In this document: positions 57,338-64,000 of the stretch, piece after piece | Position numbering within the stretch: the first letter of the stretch is position 1 | How the letters are laid out: each line of letters opens with the position of its first letter | NCBI GenBank assembly: GCA_035652095.1 | Contig: DASREM010000036.1 | Location: 11,081 to 75,080, forward strand | DNA from: DASREM01 sp035652095 | GTDB lineage: Bacteria; Acidobacteriota; Terriglobia; Terriglobales; Acidobacteriaceae | Length of the DNA stretch: 64,000 nucleotides | Direction: 5' to 3' | Notes under the pieces: model-generated | Databases searched by the model: none | Told to the model about the DNA's origin: nothing | What the model saw: the letters and a program-made list of their open reading frames with translations, nothing else | Made by a program: the position numbers and the translations under genes

Positions 57338-58081
57338 CTATCCCATCAGCATGCCGCCATTGATGCTCAAAACGTGTCCGGTGATGTAAGCGGCTTCGTC
57401 GCTGGCCAGGAAAGCTACCGCGCCGGCGACGTCTTCGGGCGTTCCTATGCGTCCGAGTGGGATCATCTTCAGCGCGTCCTGCTTGAAGTTGTCGCCCAGG
57501 CTGGACGTCATCGCGGTTTCGATGAAGCCGGGGGCGACGGCGTTACAGGTTATGTTGCGCGACCCGACTTCGCGGGCCATAGCCATGGTCAATCCAATCA
57601 AGCCCGCTTTTGAGGAGGCATAATTTGCCTGGCCGGATTGTCCCATCTGTCCGAACACCGAAGTGACATTGATGATGCGTCCCCAGCGTTGCTTGAGCAT
57701 GGATCCGATCACCTGCTGAATGCAGAGATACGCCGAAGTCAGGTTGGTGTTGAGAACCGCGTCCCAATCGGCGCGCTTCATGCGCATGACCAGTTGATCG
57801 CGAGTGATTCCGGCGTTATTCACCAGGATGTCGACTTTGCCAAACTGGGCGAGGGCAGCTTTGCATCCGCTCTTGATCTGCTCTTCCTCGGCGACATCCA
57901 TCAGAAACGGGGTGGCAACGCCGCCGGCGCCAGTGATCTCGGCAGCGACCTGGTTCAGCTTCTCCTGATTGCGCGCGGCCAGCGCGACGCTGGCGCCCGC
58001 GTGCGCAAGCCTCAAAGCGCAGGCGCGGCCAATGCCTTGGGACGCACCTGTGACCAGCGCAACGCGTCCTTTCAGGGACAT
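57338..58081 (-). CDS. fabG: 3-oxoacyl-ACP reductase
   Basis: A 247-residue short-chain dehydrogenase that reduces 3-oxoacyl-ACP in fatty-acid synthesis with NADPH. The nucleotide motif is VALVTGASQGIGRACALRLA, the NNAG motif is VDILVNNAGITRDQLVMRMK, and the catalytic Tyr/Lys pair lies in QANYASSKAGLIGLTMAMAR. The end has LASDEAAYITGHVLSINGGM. Every key residue is kept. The dienelactone remnant lies downstream; the antiporter gene is upstream with a 29-nt gap. Confidence 0.93.
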   Translation of the reverse strand: MSLKGRVALVTGASQGIGRACALRLAHAGASVALAARNQEKLNQVAAEITGAGGVATPFLMDVAEEEQIKSGCKAALAQFGKVDILVNNAGITRDQLVMRMKRADWDAVLNTNLTSAYLCIQQVIGSMLKQRWGRIINVTSVFGQMGQSGQANYASSKAGLIGLTMAMAREVGSRNITCNAVAPGFIETAMTSSLGDNFKQDALKMIPLGRIGTPEDVAGAVAFLASDEAAYITGHVLSINGGMLMG

Positions 58082-58110
58082 GAGTTTCTCCTTGGAGTAG
58101 AAACGGGAAA

Positions 58111-59319
58111 TTATAACTGCACAGGAGCGACGCTGGTGTCTTCGCCGGGTTCTTCGTCAGGTTGGGGCATCTCAGAGCGGAACAGGTAACGCAACACTGG
58201 CGGAGCCAGGAGCGTGGTGACGGCGGTCATAAATACCACGATCGCGTAGGTGCTTTGAGTGACGATTTGGGATTGCAATCCAACCAGGGCGACGATCAGG
58301 GCAACTTCGCCGCGGGGCATCATGCCAACGCCGACACGGAGTGCGCTGGGCCATCCTTCCGAGAGCATCGGCAAGCCGCAGCCAAACACCTTGGAGATAA
58401 TGGCGAGCAAAGAGATGATCACAGCGGCGACCATTACATTGCTGTCGAATAATTGCAGGTTCAGGCGCGCGCCAATCGCGAAGAAAAAATAGGGAGCAAG
58501 GAATTCGGTGATTCCGCTGACGCGTGGAATCAGGTTCCATTGCGGCGCATAATCGGCGAACATCAACCCGGCGAAAAAGGCCCCGATGATGGCAGCCATG
58601 CCGATCTTCGCAGAGAGCCACGACAGGAACAGGCAGATCGCCAGGGCCACAATCAGCGAAGCGTTCTGTATGGAAAGTTGCTCGACGCCGGGGCGTATGC
58701 GCCTGAGGATTCGTGGCGCGACGAAGATCATGAACAGGGCGAACGCGGCAGCTTCGCCGATCAGCACTCCGAGATGCAGCCACTGCAAGCCGCCCTCCGA
58801 TGCCAGGCCCGCAACCACGGCGAGCAGAACCATGCCGAGAAGGTCGTCGAAGACCGCAGCGCCGAGGATGATCTTGGCGGTGCGCGTGTTCAAGACATGC
58901 AGGTCGGCCAGAACGCGGGCGGTGATGCCTACGCTGGTCGCAACCATGGCCGCGCCCACGAACACCGCTTCCGTGCTAACGTCGCCGCGCAGCTTCATGT
59001 AGCCAAAGCCCAGGATGAAGGGCGCGACTACGCCGGCCACCGCAACCAGCATCGACTTGCGTCCGACTTCGATGAGGTCGCGAGGGCTGGTTTCGAGTCC
59101 GGCGCTGAACAGGACAAAGATGGCGCCAATTTCCGCCATCGAATGGATGATGTCGGTGGGTCGTATCCAACCCAGAGCGTAAGGTCCGAGGCCCACCCCC
59201 GCCAGGATTTCTCCCAGAACTGCGGGTAAGCTGAGGTGCTCAAAGATCTCTCCGCACACCTTCGCCGTTACGAAGATTGCGAAGAGCTCGAGCAGCAGCT
59301 CTTCCGTACCGTGGGGCAT
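58111..59319 (-). CDS. Cation:proton antiporter (CPA2 family)
   Basis: The 402-residue membrane protein has about 12 hydrophobic helices. It starts ELLLELFAIFVTAKVCGEIF, and the CPA2 hallmarks are AVLGEILAGVGLGPYALG, FSAGLETSPRDLIEVGRKSM and IILGAAVFDDLLGMVLLAVV, where FDD carries the ion-binding Asp pair. It would exchange Na+ or K+ for protons. No C-terminal RCK/TrkA domain is attached. A KefB-type glutathione-regulated system is less likely. Confidence 0.9.
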   Translation of the reverse strand: MPHGTEELLLELFAIFVTAKVCGEIFEHLSLPAVLGEILAGVGLGPYALGWIRPTDIIHSMAEIGAIFVLFSAGLETSPRDLIEVGRKSMLVAVAGVVAPFILGFGYMKLRGDVSTEAVFVGAAMVATSVGITARVLADLHVLNTRTAKIILGAAVFDDLLGMVLLAVVAGLASEGGLQWLHLGVLIGEAAAFALFMIFVAPRILRRIRPGVEQLSIQNASLIVALAICLFLSWLSAKIGMAAIIGAFFAGLMFADYAPQWNLIPRVSGITEFLAPYFFFAIGARLNLQLFDSNVMVAAVIISLLAIISKVFGCGLPMLSEGWPSALRVGVGMMPRGEVALIVALVGLQSQIVTQSTYAIVVFMTAVTTLLAPPVLRYLFRSEMPQPDEEPGEDTSVAPVQL

Positions 59320-59403
59320 GCCATGAGAATAGGGAAAGGCAGAGAGGGTCGCAACAAAACTCGCATGTAGCTGGTCAGAGCAGCGCCCAGCGTTTTCGGA
59401 CTG

Positions 59404-60141
59404 CTACGCCTCTATCTCTTCCAAGGGCCAGATGAGGACCTCCTGCCGGCCAGAGAAAAGCAGATGCGGAGCTGAGTCGGGAAGCTCAATGCCGCTTGCT
59501 TTGACCATGCTGTTATGCGCGATCTCAGCCTCGGCTGCCTGCAAGGACCACGGCCGGTGGTGGATCTGGCAACGGAGGACTCGTTCCCGGACGGTCGTGT
59601 AAAGGCAATAGCGCTCGGTAAGAAAGTATTCGAGGCTCTGGGGGCGAGCTTCAAATGCCGGTCCGCTTGGGCGATAACGGCACTGCAGCTCTGCGGTTCG
59701 ATGCACACGACGAGACTGGTATTCCACCCAGGCGCCATGACTGCGACTCGACATGCGAGCGAAGTAGTAAGGAAGATGAAAGAAATTTCGCGCGCCCCAG
59801 ACCGCAAGACGACTGGCTGCGTCGAGGCTGAAAAAGTACACCCCGGGCTTGTTGCCTACGGTGACGTAGGTGCGGACGTTGAGTTCGGAAAAAGTGGAGA
59901 GCGCGGGAATGGGCGGCAGGTATCGAGGACGCACCCCGCTCATCCAGAAAGGCACCATACCGATCCAGGCTGATCCTGCGTAGAGATCGAGAGGCAATTG
60001 TGCAGGGACCACGGCTCGCATGACCTCGACAGGGATTGGCCAATGGGCAAACAGCAGGTCGTGCCAGACCTGGGCCATGATCCATGGCCGGGTTGGCAAG
60101 GGCCACGGACGGTGCGCGACAAAAGCAAGGGCGGTATGCAC
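59404..60141 (-). CDS. DUF2071 (YqjF-like) protein
   Basis: The 245-residue protein has the DUF2071 pattern: RPWIMAQVWHDLLFAHWPIP, VEVMRAVVPAQLPLDLYAGS, AWIGMVPFWMSGVRPRYLPP, and FSELNVRTYVTVGNKPGVYF. The C-terminal part contains the typical RYCLYTTVRERVLRCQIHHR. The fold is related to acetoacetate decarboxylase, but the function of the family is unknown. It is encoded on the same strand as the next exported-protein gene, 33 nt downstream of it. Confidence 0.88.
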   Translation of the reverse strand: MHTALAFVAHRPWPLPTRPWIMAQVWHDLLFAHWPIPVEVMRAVVPAQLPLDLYAGSAWIGMVPFWMSGVRPRYLPPIPALSTFSELNVRTYVTVGNKPGVYFFSLDAASRLAVWGARNFFHLPYYFARMSSRSHGAWVEYQSRRVHRTAELQCRYRPSGPAFEARPQSLEYFLTERYCLYTTVRERVLRCQIHHRPWSLQAAEAEIAHNSMVKASGIELPDSAPHLLFSGRQEVLIWPLEEIEA

Positions 60142-60174
60142 ATCTCCATTGTGCGATGCCGGCCGGCGCTTTCG

Positions 60175-61017
60175 CTAGCGGGTGCCGAGGATCTGTGCCG
60201 AGGTCTCCGACTTCACAGGCTGATAGTCGCTCTGGAACATGTCAATGATGGTGCGCCCGATGAGGCGAGTGGCGGCTTCGGAGTGGATGTGAACCGGAAA
60301 GGTGAAGGAGTTGAAGTCGCAGTAATCCTGCACAAAGTCGATCTTCTTGATGAAGAACGAGGGCGACTTGACCAGCGTGCCTTCGGCTCGCACCAGGCTG
60401 CCAGTTTGAGAGCTCAGGTAGATACGTCCCTTGAACAGTCCTACGCGCTTCTTGCGGGGCTTCACCTGGTAAACGTGCACCAACTGACTGCCCACCTGGG
60501 TCTTCCCCTTATAGGAGAACTTGTAATTGGAAGAGTTCAGGGCTGTAAGCGAGGTGTCGTCCTTCTGCAAGTGGTCAACTTCAGATTGAAGCAGACGCGT
60601 AATGATATTGCTTTTTACGAACCCGTCTCCGGTGAAACGAATGGGTTTGAATTCCAGGTTGCGCGGCGCCGCAAAGCGCTGCTCGAGTTCATATTCACCG
60701 TACTGCGCAGTCTCGGGCAGGGCAGCCTTAATCACTCGTTTTGCGGTATAGCCGGCCAGTTTTTCCGCCTGGCGCGTAGCCCGCTGTTCGTATTCCGAGA
60801 GCGCCAGATCGGGCCCCAGTTGCGGGATGGGGGTTGAACTCGGCAGCTCTACCCGGGATGAAGGCGTCATCACCGCCGCGAGAGGACCGTCTCCGGGAAC
60901 AGACCACGGCAGACGATCCGCAAACGCTTCGGCAGCGACGAAACGAGGCTCCTGGGCGAACGCAAGCGCAGAAACAAAAAATCCTATGCTTAATATTGCG
61001 AGACGGCGAATACTCAT
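60175..61017 (-). CDS. Exported protein of unknown function
   Basis: The 280-residue protein has a signal peptide (RRLAILSIGFFVSALAFAQ). The mature part has a helical segment (ALSEYEQRATRQAEKLAGYT) and then a beta-rich barrel-like region (GKTQVGSQLVHVYQVKPRKK, RIYLSSQTGSLVRAEGTLVK). The latter resembles LolA/LolB or DUF-type lipoprotein-carrier folds, as do two other exported proteins of this window, but I have no proof of that. The ATG at 61017 was chosen as the signal-peptide start. The thyX gene is divergent. Confidence 0.68.
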   Translation of the reverse strand: MSIRRLAILSIGFFVSALAFAQEPRFVAAEAFADRLPWSVPGDGPLAAVMTPSSRVELPSSTPIPQLGPDLALSEYEQRATRQAEKLAGYTAKRVIKAALPETAQYGEYELEQRFAAPRNLEFKPIRFTGDGFVKSNIITRLLQSEVDHLQKDDTSLTALNSSNYKFSYKGKTQVGSQLVHVYQVKPRKKRVGLFKGRIYLSSQTGSLVRAEGTLVKSPSFFIKKIDFVQDYCDFNSFTFPVHIHSEAATRLIGRTIIDMFQSDYQPVKSETSAQILGTR

Positions 61018-61211
61018 TTGGGATCTACGTACCTAACCTTATATCTGATTCACCCCAGGGTCGAAAAGTAGCAATAGTAACCTCGGAGCGTCCCTCTGGA
61101 AGCAAAAACGTTCCAAAAGCGTTTGTTGGCAACGAGATCGCGTTGCTCTTCGCAACACAACTCGGGGATCGTGTAAGATTCTGGCACTTCCACCCGAGGT
61201 TAAGCGCGCTC

Positions 61212-62771
61212 ATGCCGGTTGCGAACCCGCCTGTCCACAAGAATGGAAACGATCCAGCGACTCCAGCCGTGGAAGTGTTTGCGGTCTTCGGGGCCGATCC
61301 CGAAGTACAGGCATATGCGATGGCAAAGTATTCGCGATCGTCGCTCTCAATGAAAGAGTCATTGCGCGAGATCAGCGCGCAGAAGGCCGAGAAGTTTCTC
61401 AATACCTTCTATTTCCAGTACGGACATCGCTCGATTGCGGATTTAGCCCATATTGCGCTGGCGATTGAGCGGCTGTCGATCCTGGCGGCCATCGAAGTGG
61501 CCGACGAGCAGCGCTGGGACGGGCAGGAGCGGTCTACGCGCTACCAGGATTTCAGGAAGAGTGGATATTTCACGCCTGCTTTTGCCGATGGCCTGATGCG
61601 CAAGCTATTTCGCGACACGATGGACGATTTGTTTGCGCGCTACGAGAAGCTCTCGGAGCGGATGTTTCGATATCTCGAGCGAATCACTCCTAAGCCAGAA
61701 GAGATGAAGCAGGACGCCTACGAGCGCACTTTGAAGGCGCGGGCGTTCGATATTTCTCGATACCTGCTGCCATTAGCCACCAATACTTCGCTGGGGCAGA
61801 TCGTGAACGCGCGAACGCTGGAGTCGCAGGTGTCGCGCTTGCTCTCGCACACGCACGCGGAAGTTCGCAAGTTGGGGGAATTGCTCAAGTCCGCGGCAAG
61901 TTCGCCTGCCTACAACGTGAACCAGGAATCGCTGAAGGACTTGCTGCAGCAAATTCGAGCGGCCGCGCCGGAACTGGCGGATCGCGCCGAGCAGGAGTTG
62001 CTGCGGGAGGTGCGAATTGCGCCGACACTGGTGAAGTATGCCGATCCGAATCCATATGTCATGGAGACTCGCCGCGAATTGCGCCAGGCTGCCTCAGAGT
62101 TGATGAAGGAAGCGGCAATTGAGCATGCGGCAACAGTTGAATTGCTGGAAGACGACCCGCTGGAAATCGAACTGGCCACGACGCTTTTATACGAGCATTG
62201 CCACTATCCATACCGGCAGGTTCGAGCTGCGGTCGAAGCCGGCGGAGAGAAACTGCGCAACGAGATCATTGAGCTCGGGATGCGTCATCGCGGCCGGCAT
62301 GACGAATTGCTGCGGCCTTTCTGCTCCGGGCAACGATTTCGCTTCGACATTCTGATGGATATCGGCGGCTTCCGCGACATGCACCGGCACCGGCGCTGTA
62401 TCCAGATCGGCCAGGGATTTAGCGTGCAGCATGGGTACGATGTGCCGGACGAGGTGGATGCGGCGGGCGAGAGAGACGAGTACGAATCGCTGATGAAGGG
62501 ACTAGCCGGCGTGGTAGAGAAGCTGGCGTGCGTGGATGCGGACAGCGCTCAGTACGCCATCCCTCTAGGTTTTCGCAAACGGACGCTCTTCAAGATGGAT
62601 TTGGCCGAGGTGGCATACATCTCCGAGTTGCGCACCGGTCCGGCAGGTCATATTTCCTATCGCAGAGTGGCATATGCGATGTACGAAGCGGTGGCGAAAA
62701 AGTATCCGTCGCTGGCAAAGTATTTTCGGGTGACGGATGTGCGGGAACCGGTGGACTTACTCAAACGCTGA
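61212..62771 (+). CDS. thyX: FAD-dependent thymidylate synthase, long form
   Basis: ThyX makes dTMP with FAD, NADPH and methylene-THF. The 519-residue protein is about twice the usual length. The first half has KAEKFLNTFYFQYGHRSIAD, LAHIALAIERLSILAAIEVA and QERSTRYQDF; the second half has the MHRHRRCIQIGQGFSVQHGY stretch, which recalls the RHR signature, and ELRTGPAGHISYRRVAYAMY. Both halves look related to ThyX, so it seems a fused tandem with specialised halves. The ATG at 61212 starts MPVANPPVHKNGND; an open frame to 60834 precedes it without a start signal. No thyA was seen. Confidence 0.85.
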   Translation: MPVANPPVHKNGNDPATPAVEVFAVFGADPEVQAYAMAKYSRSSLSMKESLREISAQKAEKFLNTFYFQYGHRSIADLAHIALAIERLSILAAIEVADEQRWDGQERSTRYQDFRKSGYFTPAFADGLMRKLFRDTMDDLFARYEKLSERMFRYLERITPKPEEMKQDAYERTLKARAFDISRYLLPLATNTSLGQIVNARTLESQVSRLLSHTHAEVRKLGELLKSAASSPAYNVNQESLKDLLQQIRAAAPELADRAEQELLREVRIAPTLVKYADPNPYVMETRRELRQAASELMKEAAIEHAATVELLEDDPLEIELATTLLYEHCHYPYRQVRAAVEAGGEKLRNEIIELGMRHRGRHDELLRPFCSGQRFRFDILMDIGGFRDMHRHRRCIQIGQGFSVQHGYDVPDEVDAAGERDEYESLMKGLAGVVEKLACVDADSAQYAIPLGFRKRTLFKMDLAEVAYISELRTGPAGHISYRRVAYAMYEAVAKKYPSLAKYFRVTDVREPVDLLKR

Positions 62772-62793
62772 TAAGTTGTAAATGCTTTAGACG

Positions 62794-62816
62794 TGGTGAG
62801 CGCGGAAGGAATCGAA
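62794..62816 (-). other. Isolated tRNA 3' end (possible attachment site)
   Basis: On the minus strand TTCGATT-CCTTC-CGCGCTC-A-CCA is a perfect tRNA end: T-loop, 3' T-stem, 3' acceptor strand, discriminator and CCA. The bases before it (GCGGA) do not pair with the T-stem, so the tRNA body is missing. Such fragments mark where an element inserted in the 3' end of a tRNA. The orientation predicts the element to the right and an intact tRNA beyond the window. Confidence 0.6.
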
Positions 62817-62934
62817 TCCGCGCTATGACGTAAATTCAACGACATAGCACGTGGCAGAGGGCGCGTTTCACAGTCTTTTCGATGCAATGTAGCGCGAACG
62901 GCACGGAAACGAAACGGGGATAATGAGTGAAATC

Positions 62935-63070
62935 GCCTTCCATGAGAAGGCCGGTCGGAGTCAAGGAACTTTTGGGGTCATAGTGAGTTTTTTTCTTTGT
63001 CTTAGAGAAACGTTTTCTTCTGCCGAGTCAGCCACTGTCGCCATGCTTCCATTCGCACTCTCAAGGAGCG
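62935..63070 (+). repeat. Direct repeat, copy 1 (136 bp)
   Basis: It begins GCCTTCCATGAGAAGGC, a small hairpin, and runs to TCTCAAGGAGCG. Copy 2 at 63544-63680 is nearly identical. Copy 1 lies just upstream of the 63134 gene and may contain its promoter. Confidence 0.88.
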
Positions 63071-63133
63071 TCGTTTTCATCCGCCGTTGTGCCCCGTAAC
63101 GGACATGTAGAACTCATCCCATCTGGTTACATC

Positions 63134-63535
63134 ATGATTGAAACCCAACCTGCCTTCGCTACAATATCTTCGCAGCGAGAACCGTCGCGTGCAGGCAGGC
63201 CCGTGAAGCATCCAGTAGATCAATACGACAAGCTCCTCAGGGAGCTTCATTCCCACTTAACCCGGTATGGGGAGCATCAATGGACACAGGTACTGGAAAA
63301 GTGGATTGCAGAGTTGGAGCAAATGGTGCGCGTGCAGACGCCGCTTTCCGGCTTTGCAGCCCATTTAGACAGAACTAGACAATCCTTCGGCGGGATGGGC
63401 AGCTTGAACGACATTGCGATCACTCCCCAAGCCGGATACGACATCCTAAATTGGAAAGCTAGTAGAGTGAATGCGAAGCTGAGGAAATTGACCACCGCCC
63501 TTTTGAATGAAACAGAGCGACTCTTGCGGTTCTGA
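63134..63535 (+). CDS. Unknown protein, possible DUF6966-like immunity protein
   Basis: The 133-residue helical protein (MIETQPAFATISSQREPSRA at the start) contains YDKLLRELHSHLTRYGEHQW, QVLEKWIAELEQMV and SFGGMGSLNDIAI. The FGGMGSLND ending of the second part recalls the DUF6966 family, some members of which act as immunity proteins in toxin systems; this is from memory and unsure. A GTG start at 63089 would add 15 residues. It lies between two 136-137-bp direct repeats in A/T-richer DNA next to a tRNA fragment and an IS110 tail, so it is probably recently acquired. Confidence 0.65.
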   Translation: MIETQPAFATISSQREPSRAGRPVKHPVDQYDKLLRELHSHLTRYGEHQWTQVLEKWIAELEQMVRVQTPLSGFAAHLDRTRQSFGGMGSLNDIAITPQAGYDILNWKASRVNAKLRKLTTALLNETERLLRF

Positions 63536-63543
63536 GTGTAATG

Positions 63544-63680
63544 GCCTTCCATGAGAAGGCCGGTCGGAGTCAAGGGAATTTTGCGGTCATAGTGAGTTTT
63601 TGTTCTTTGTCTTAGAGAAAAGTTTTCTTCTGCCGAGTCAGCCACTGTCGCCATGCTTCCATTCGCACTCTCAAGGAGCG
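63544..63680 (+). repeat. Direct repeat, copy 2 (137 bp)
   Basis: Nearly identical to 62935-63070, with a few substitutions and one extra base. It begins 9 nt after the stop of the 63134 gene. From 63681 to 63866 no gene is seen; that stretch leads into the IS110-type end. Confidence 0.88.
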
Positions 63681-63866
63681 ATTCGTTCCCTCGGTGCAGG
63701 TTGGGCGTTCTCAATTCAGCCGGTGCTGCCACCTGATTCGCGCCCTGTGGTTCTGCTCTTCGCGAGTGGAACCTGGGCCAGGCGATTGACGCAGTCACCG
63801 GAACTCGGCTTGAGCTTTTGAGTTTTCTCTTAGTGGAACGATTTTGACTTTGTCGTTCTTCCTGTC

Positions 63867-64000
63867 TTACGCGGCTGCCGCAAGTGCAACTCGATTGCTG
63901 TTGTGCAATGGTTCGTACACTTCTCCACTCACCCACAGGTGATGCAGCAACACAGCCAACTTTCTTGCGGTCGCGATGATGGCTCGCTTCTTGCCGCTCT
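63867..64000 (-). mobile_element. IS110-type transposase, C-terminal end (cut by window edge)
   Basis: The minus strand encodes SGKKRAIIATARKLAVLLHH followed by LWVSGEVYEPLHNSNRVALA and a TAA at 63869-63867. The pattern GKKRAIxAxARKLAVLLHxLW is the usual end of IS110/IS1111 transposases (C-terminal transposase_20 part). Only 43 residues are visible; the DEDD and Ser-containing parts lie beyond the right edge. Its state cannot be judged here. Confidence 0.75.

Noticed and set aside
1..64000. CRISPR array, rRNA operon or complete tRNA
   Set aside because: No regularly spaced repeats of 24-40 bp, no 16S/23S conserved strings and no full cloverleaf were seen on either strand.

Overview
The window looks like chromosomal DNA of an Acidobacteriota member, probably class Terriglobia (inference). 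The grounds are high G+C, many GTG and TTG starts, a TIGR02999-type ECF sigma factor next to a Ser/Thr kinase-TPR receptor, many secreted TPR and unknown proteins, lipid A/heptose genes that imply an LPS outer membrane, and a long-form ThyX. No rRNA, complete tRNA or CRISPR array was seen.

Layout. 1-7.1 kb: end of coaX, an unknown protein, an HI0933-type flavoprotein, a TRAM/Fe-S uracil-C5 RNA methyltransferase, comEC and a small DUF2007 protein. 7.3-11 kb: a lipoprotein, a TPR protein and a DUF3108 protein. 11-16.4 kb: a tight minus-strand LPS core operon (waaA, lpxK, rfaE1, rfaE2, heptosyltransferase, isoprenylcysteine-methyltransferase-like gene) with 4-8 nt overlaps. 16.5-31 kb: a GH3 beta-glucosidase, gatB, a DinB protein, a metallo-beta-lactamase-fold protein, a bcp peroxiredoxin, a glycine-zipper protein, a 3-methyladenine glycosylase, an M20 peptidase, and panC/panB. 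31-41 kb: a 54-residue AbrB-like gene between inverted heptamer arrays, a deoxynucleoside kinase, a polysaccharide deacetylase, a small-enzyme cluster (VOC, MoaD-like, BNR, DoxX, DinB) led by an HxlR regulator with a perfect operator-like palindrome, then a LuxR-TPR regulator and a flavin monooxygenase. 40.5-50 kb: the ECF/kinase module, a TonB-like protein, exported proteins with clear terminators, YjbQ, an OmpA-like protein and dgt. 50.3-51.6 kb: a degenerate island with a GNAT remnant and a decayed REP-associated tyrosine transposase between inverted REP hairpins, followed by a redoxin gene interrupted by one in-frame TGA. 51.7-62.8 kb: a large TPR protein, purH, an XRE regulator, a broken dienelactone hydrolase, fabG, an antiporter and thyX. 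62.8-64 kb: probably the left end of an integrated element, with a 23-nt tRNA 3' end, 137-bp direct repeats around a small unknown gene, and the tail of an IS110-type transposase.

The most interesting signal is the redoxin gene at 51053-51616 (minus). Its TGA sits exactly where the first Cys of the W-C-P-x-C motif belongs, and a 7-bp GC hairpin with an AGUU loop follows 18 nt downstream, as expected of a bacterial SECIS. It is a strong selenoprotein candidate. The second is the RAYT/REP locus, the third the tRNA-fragment attachment site.

All calls come from reading the sequence. Family names rest on remembered motifs, not on searches.
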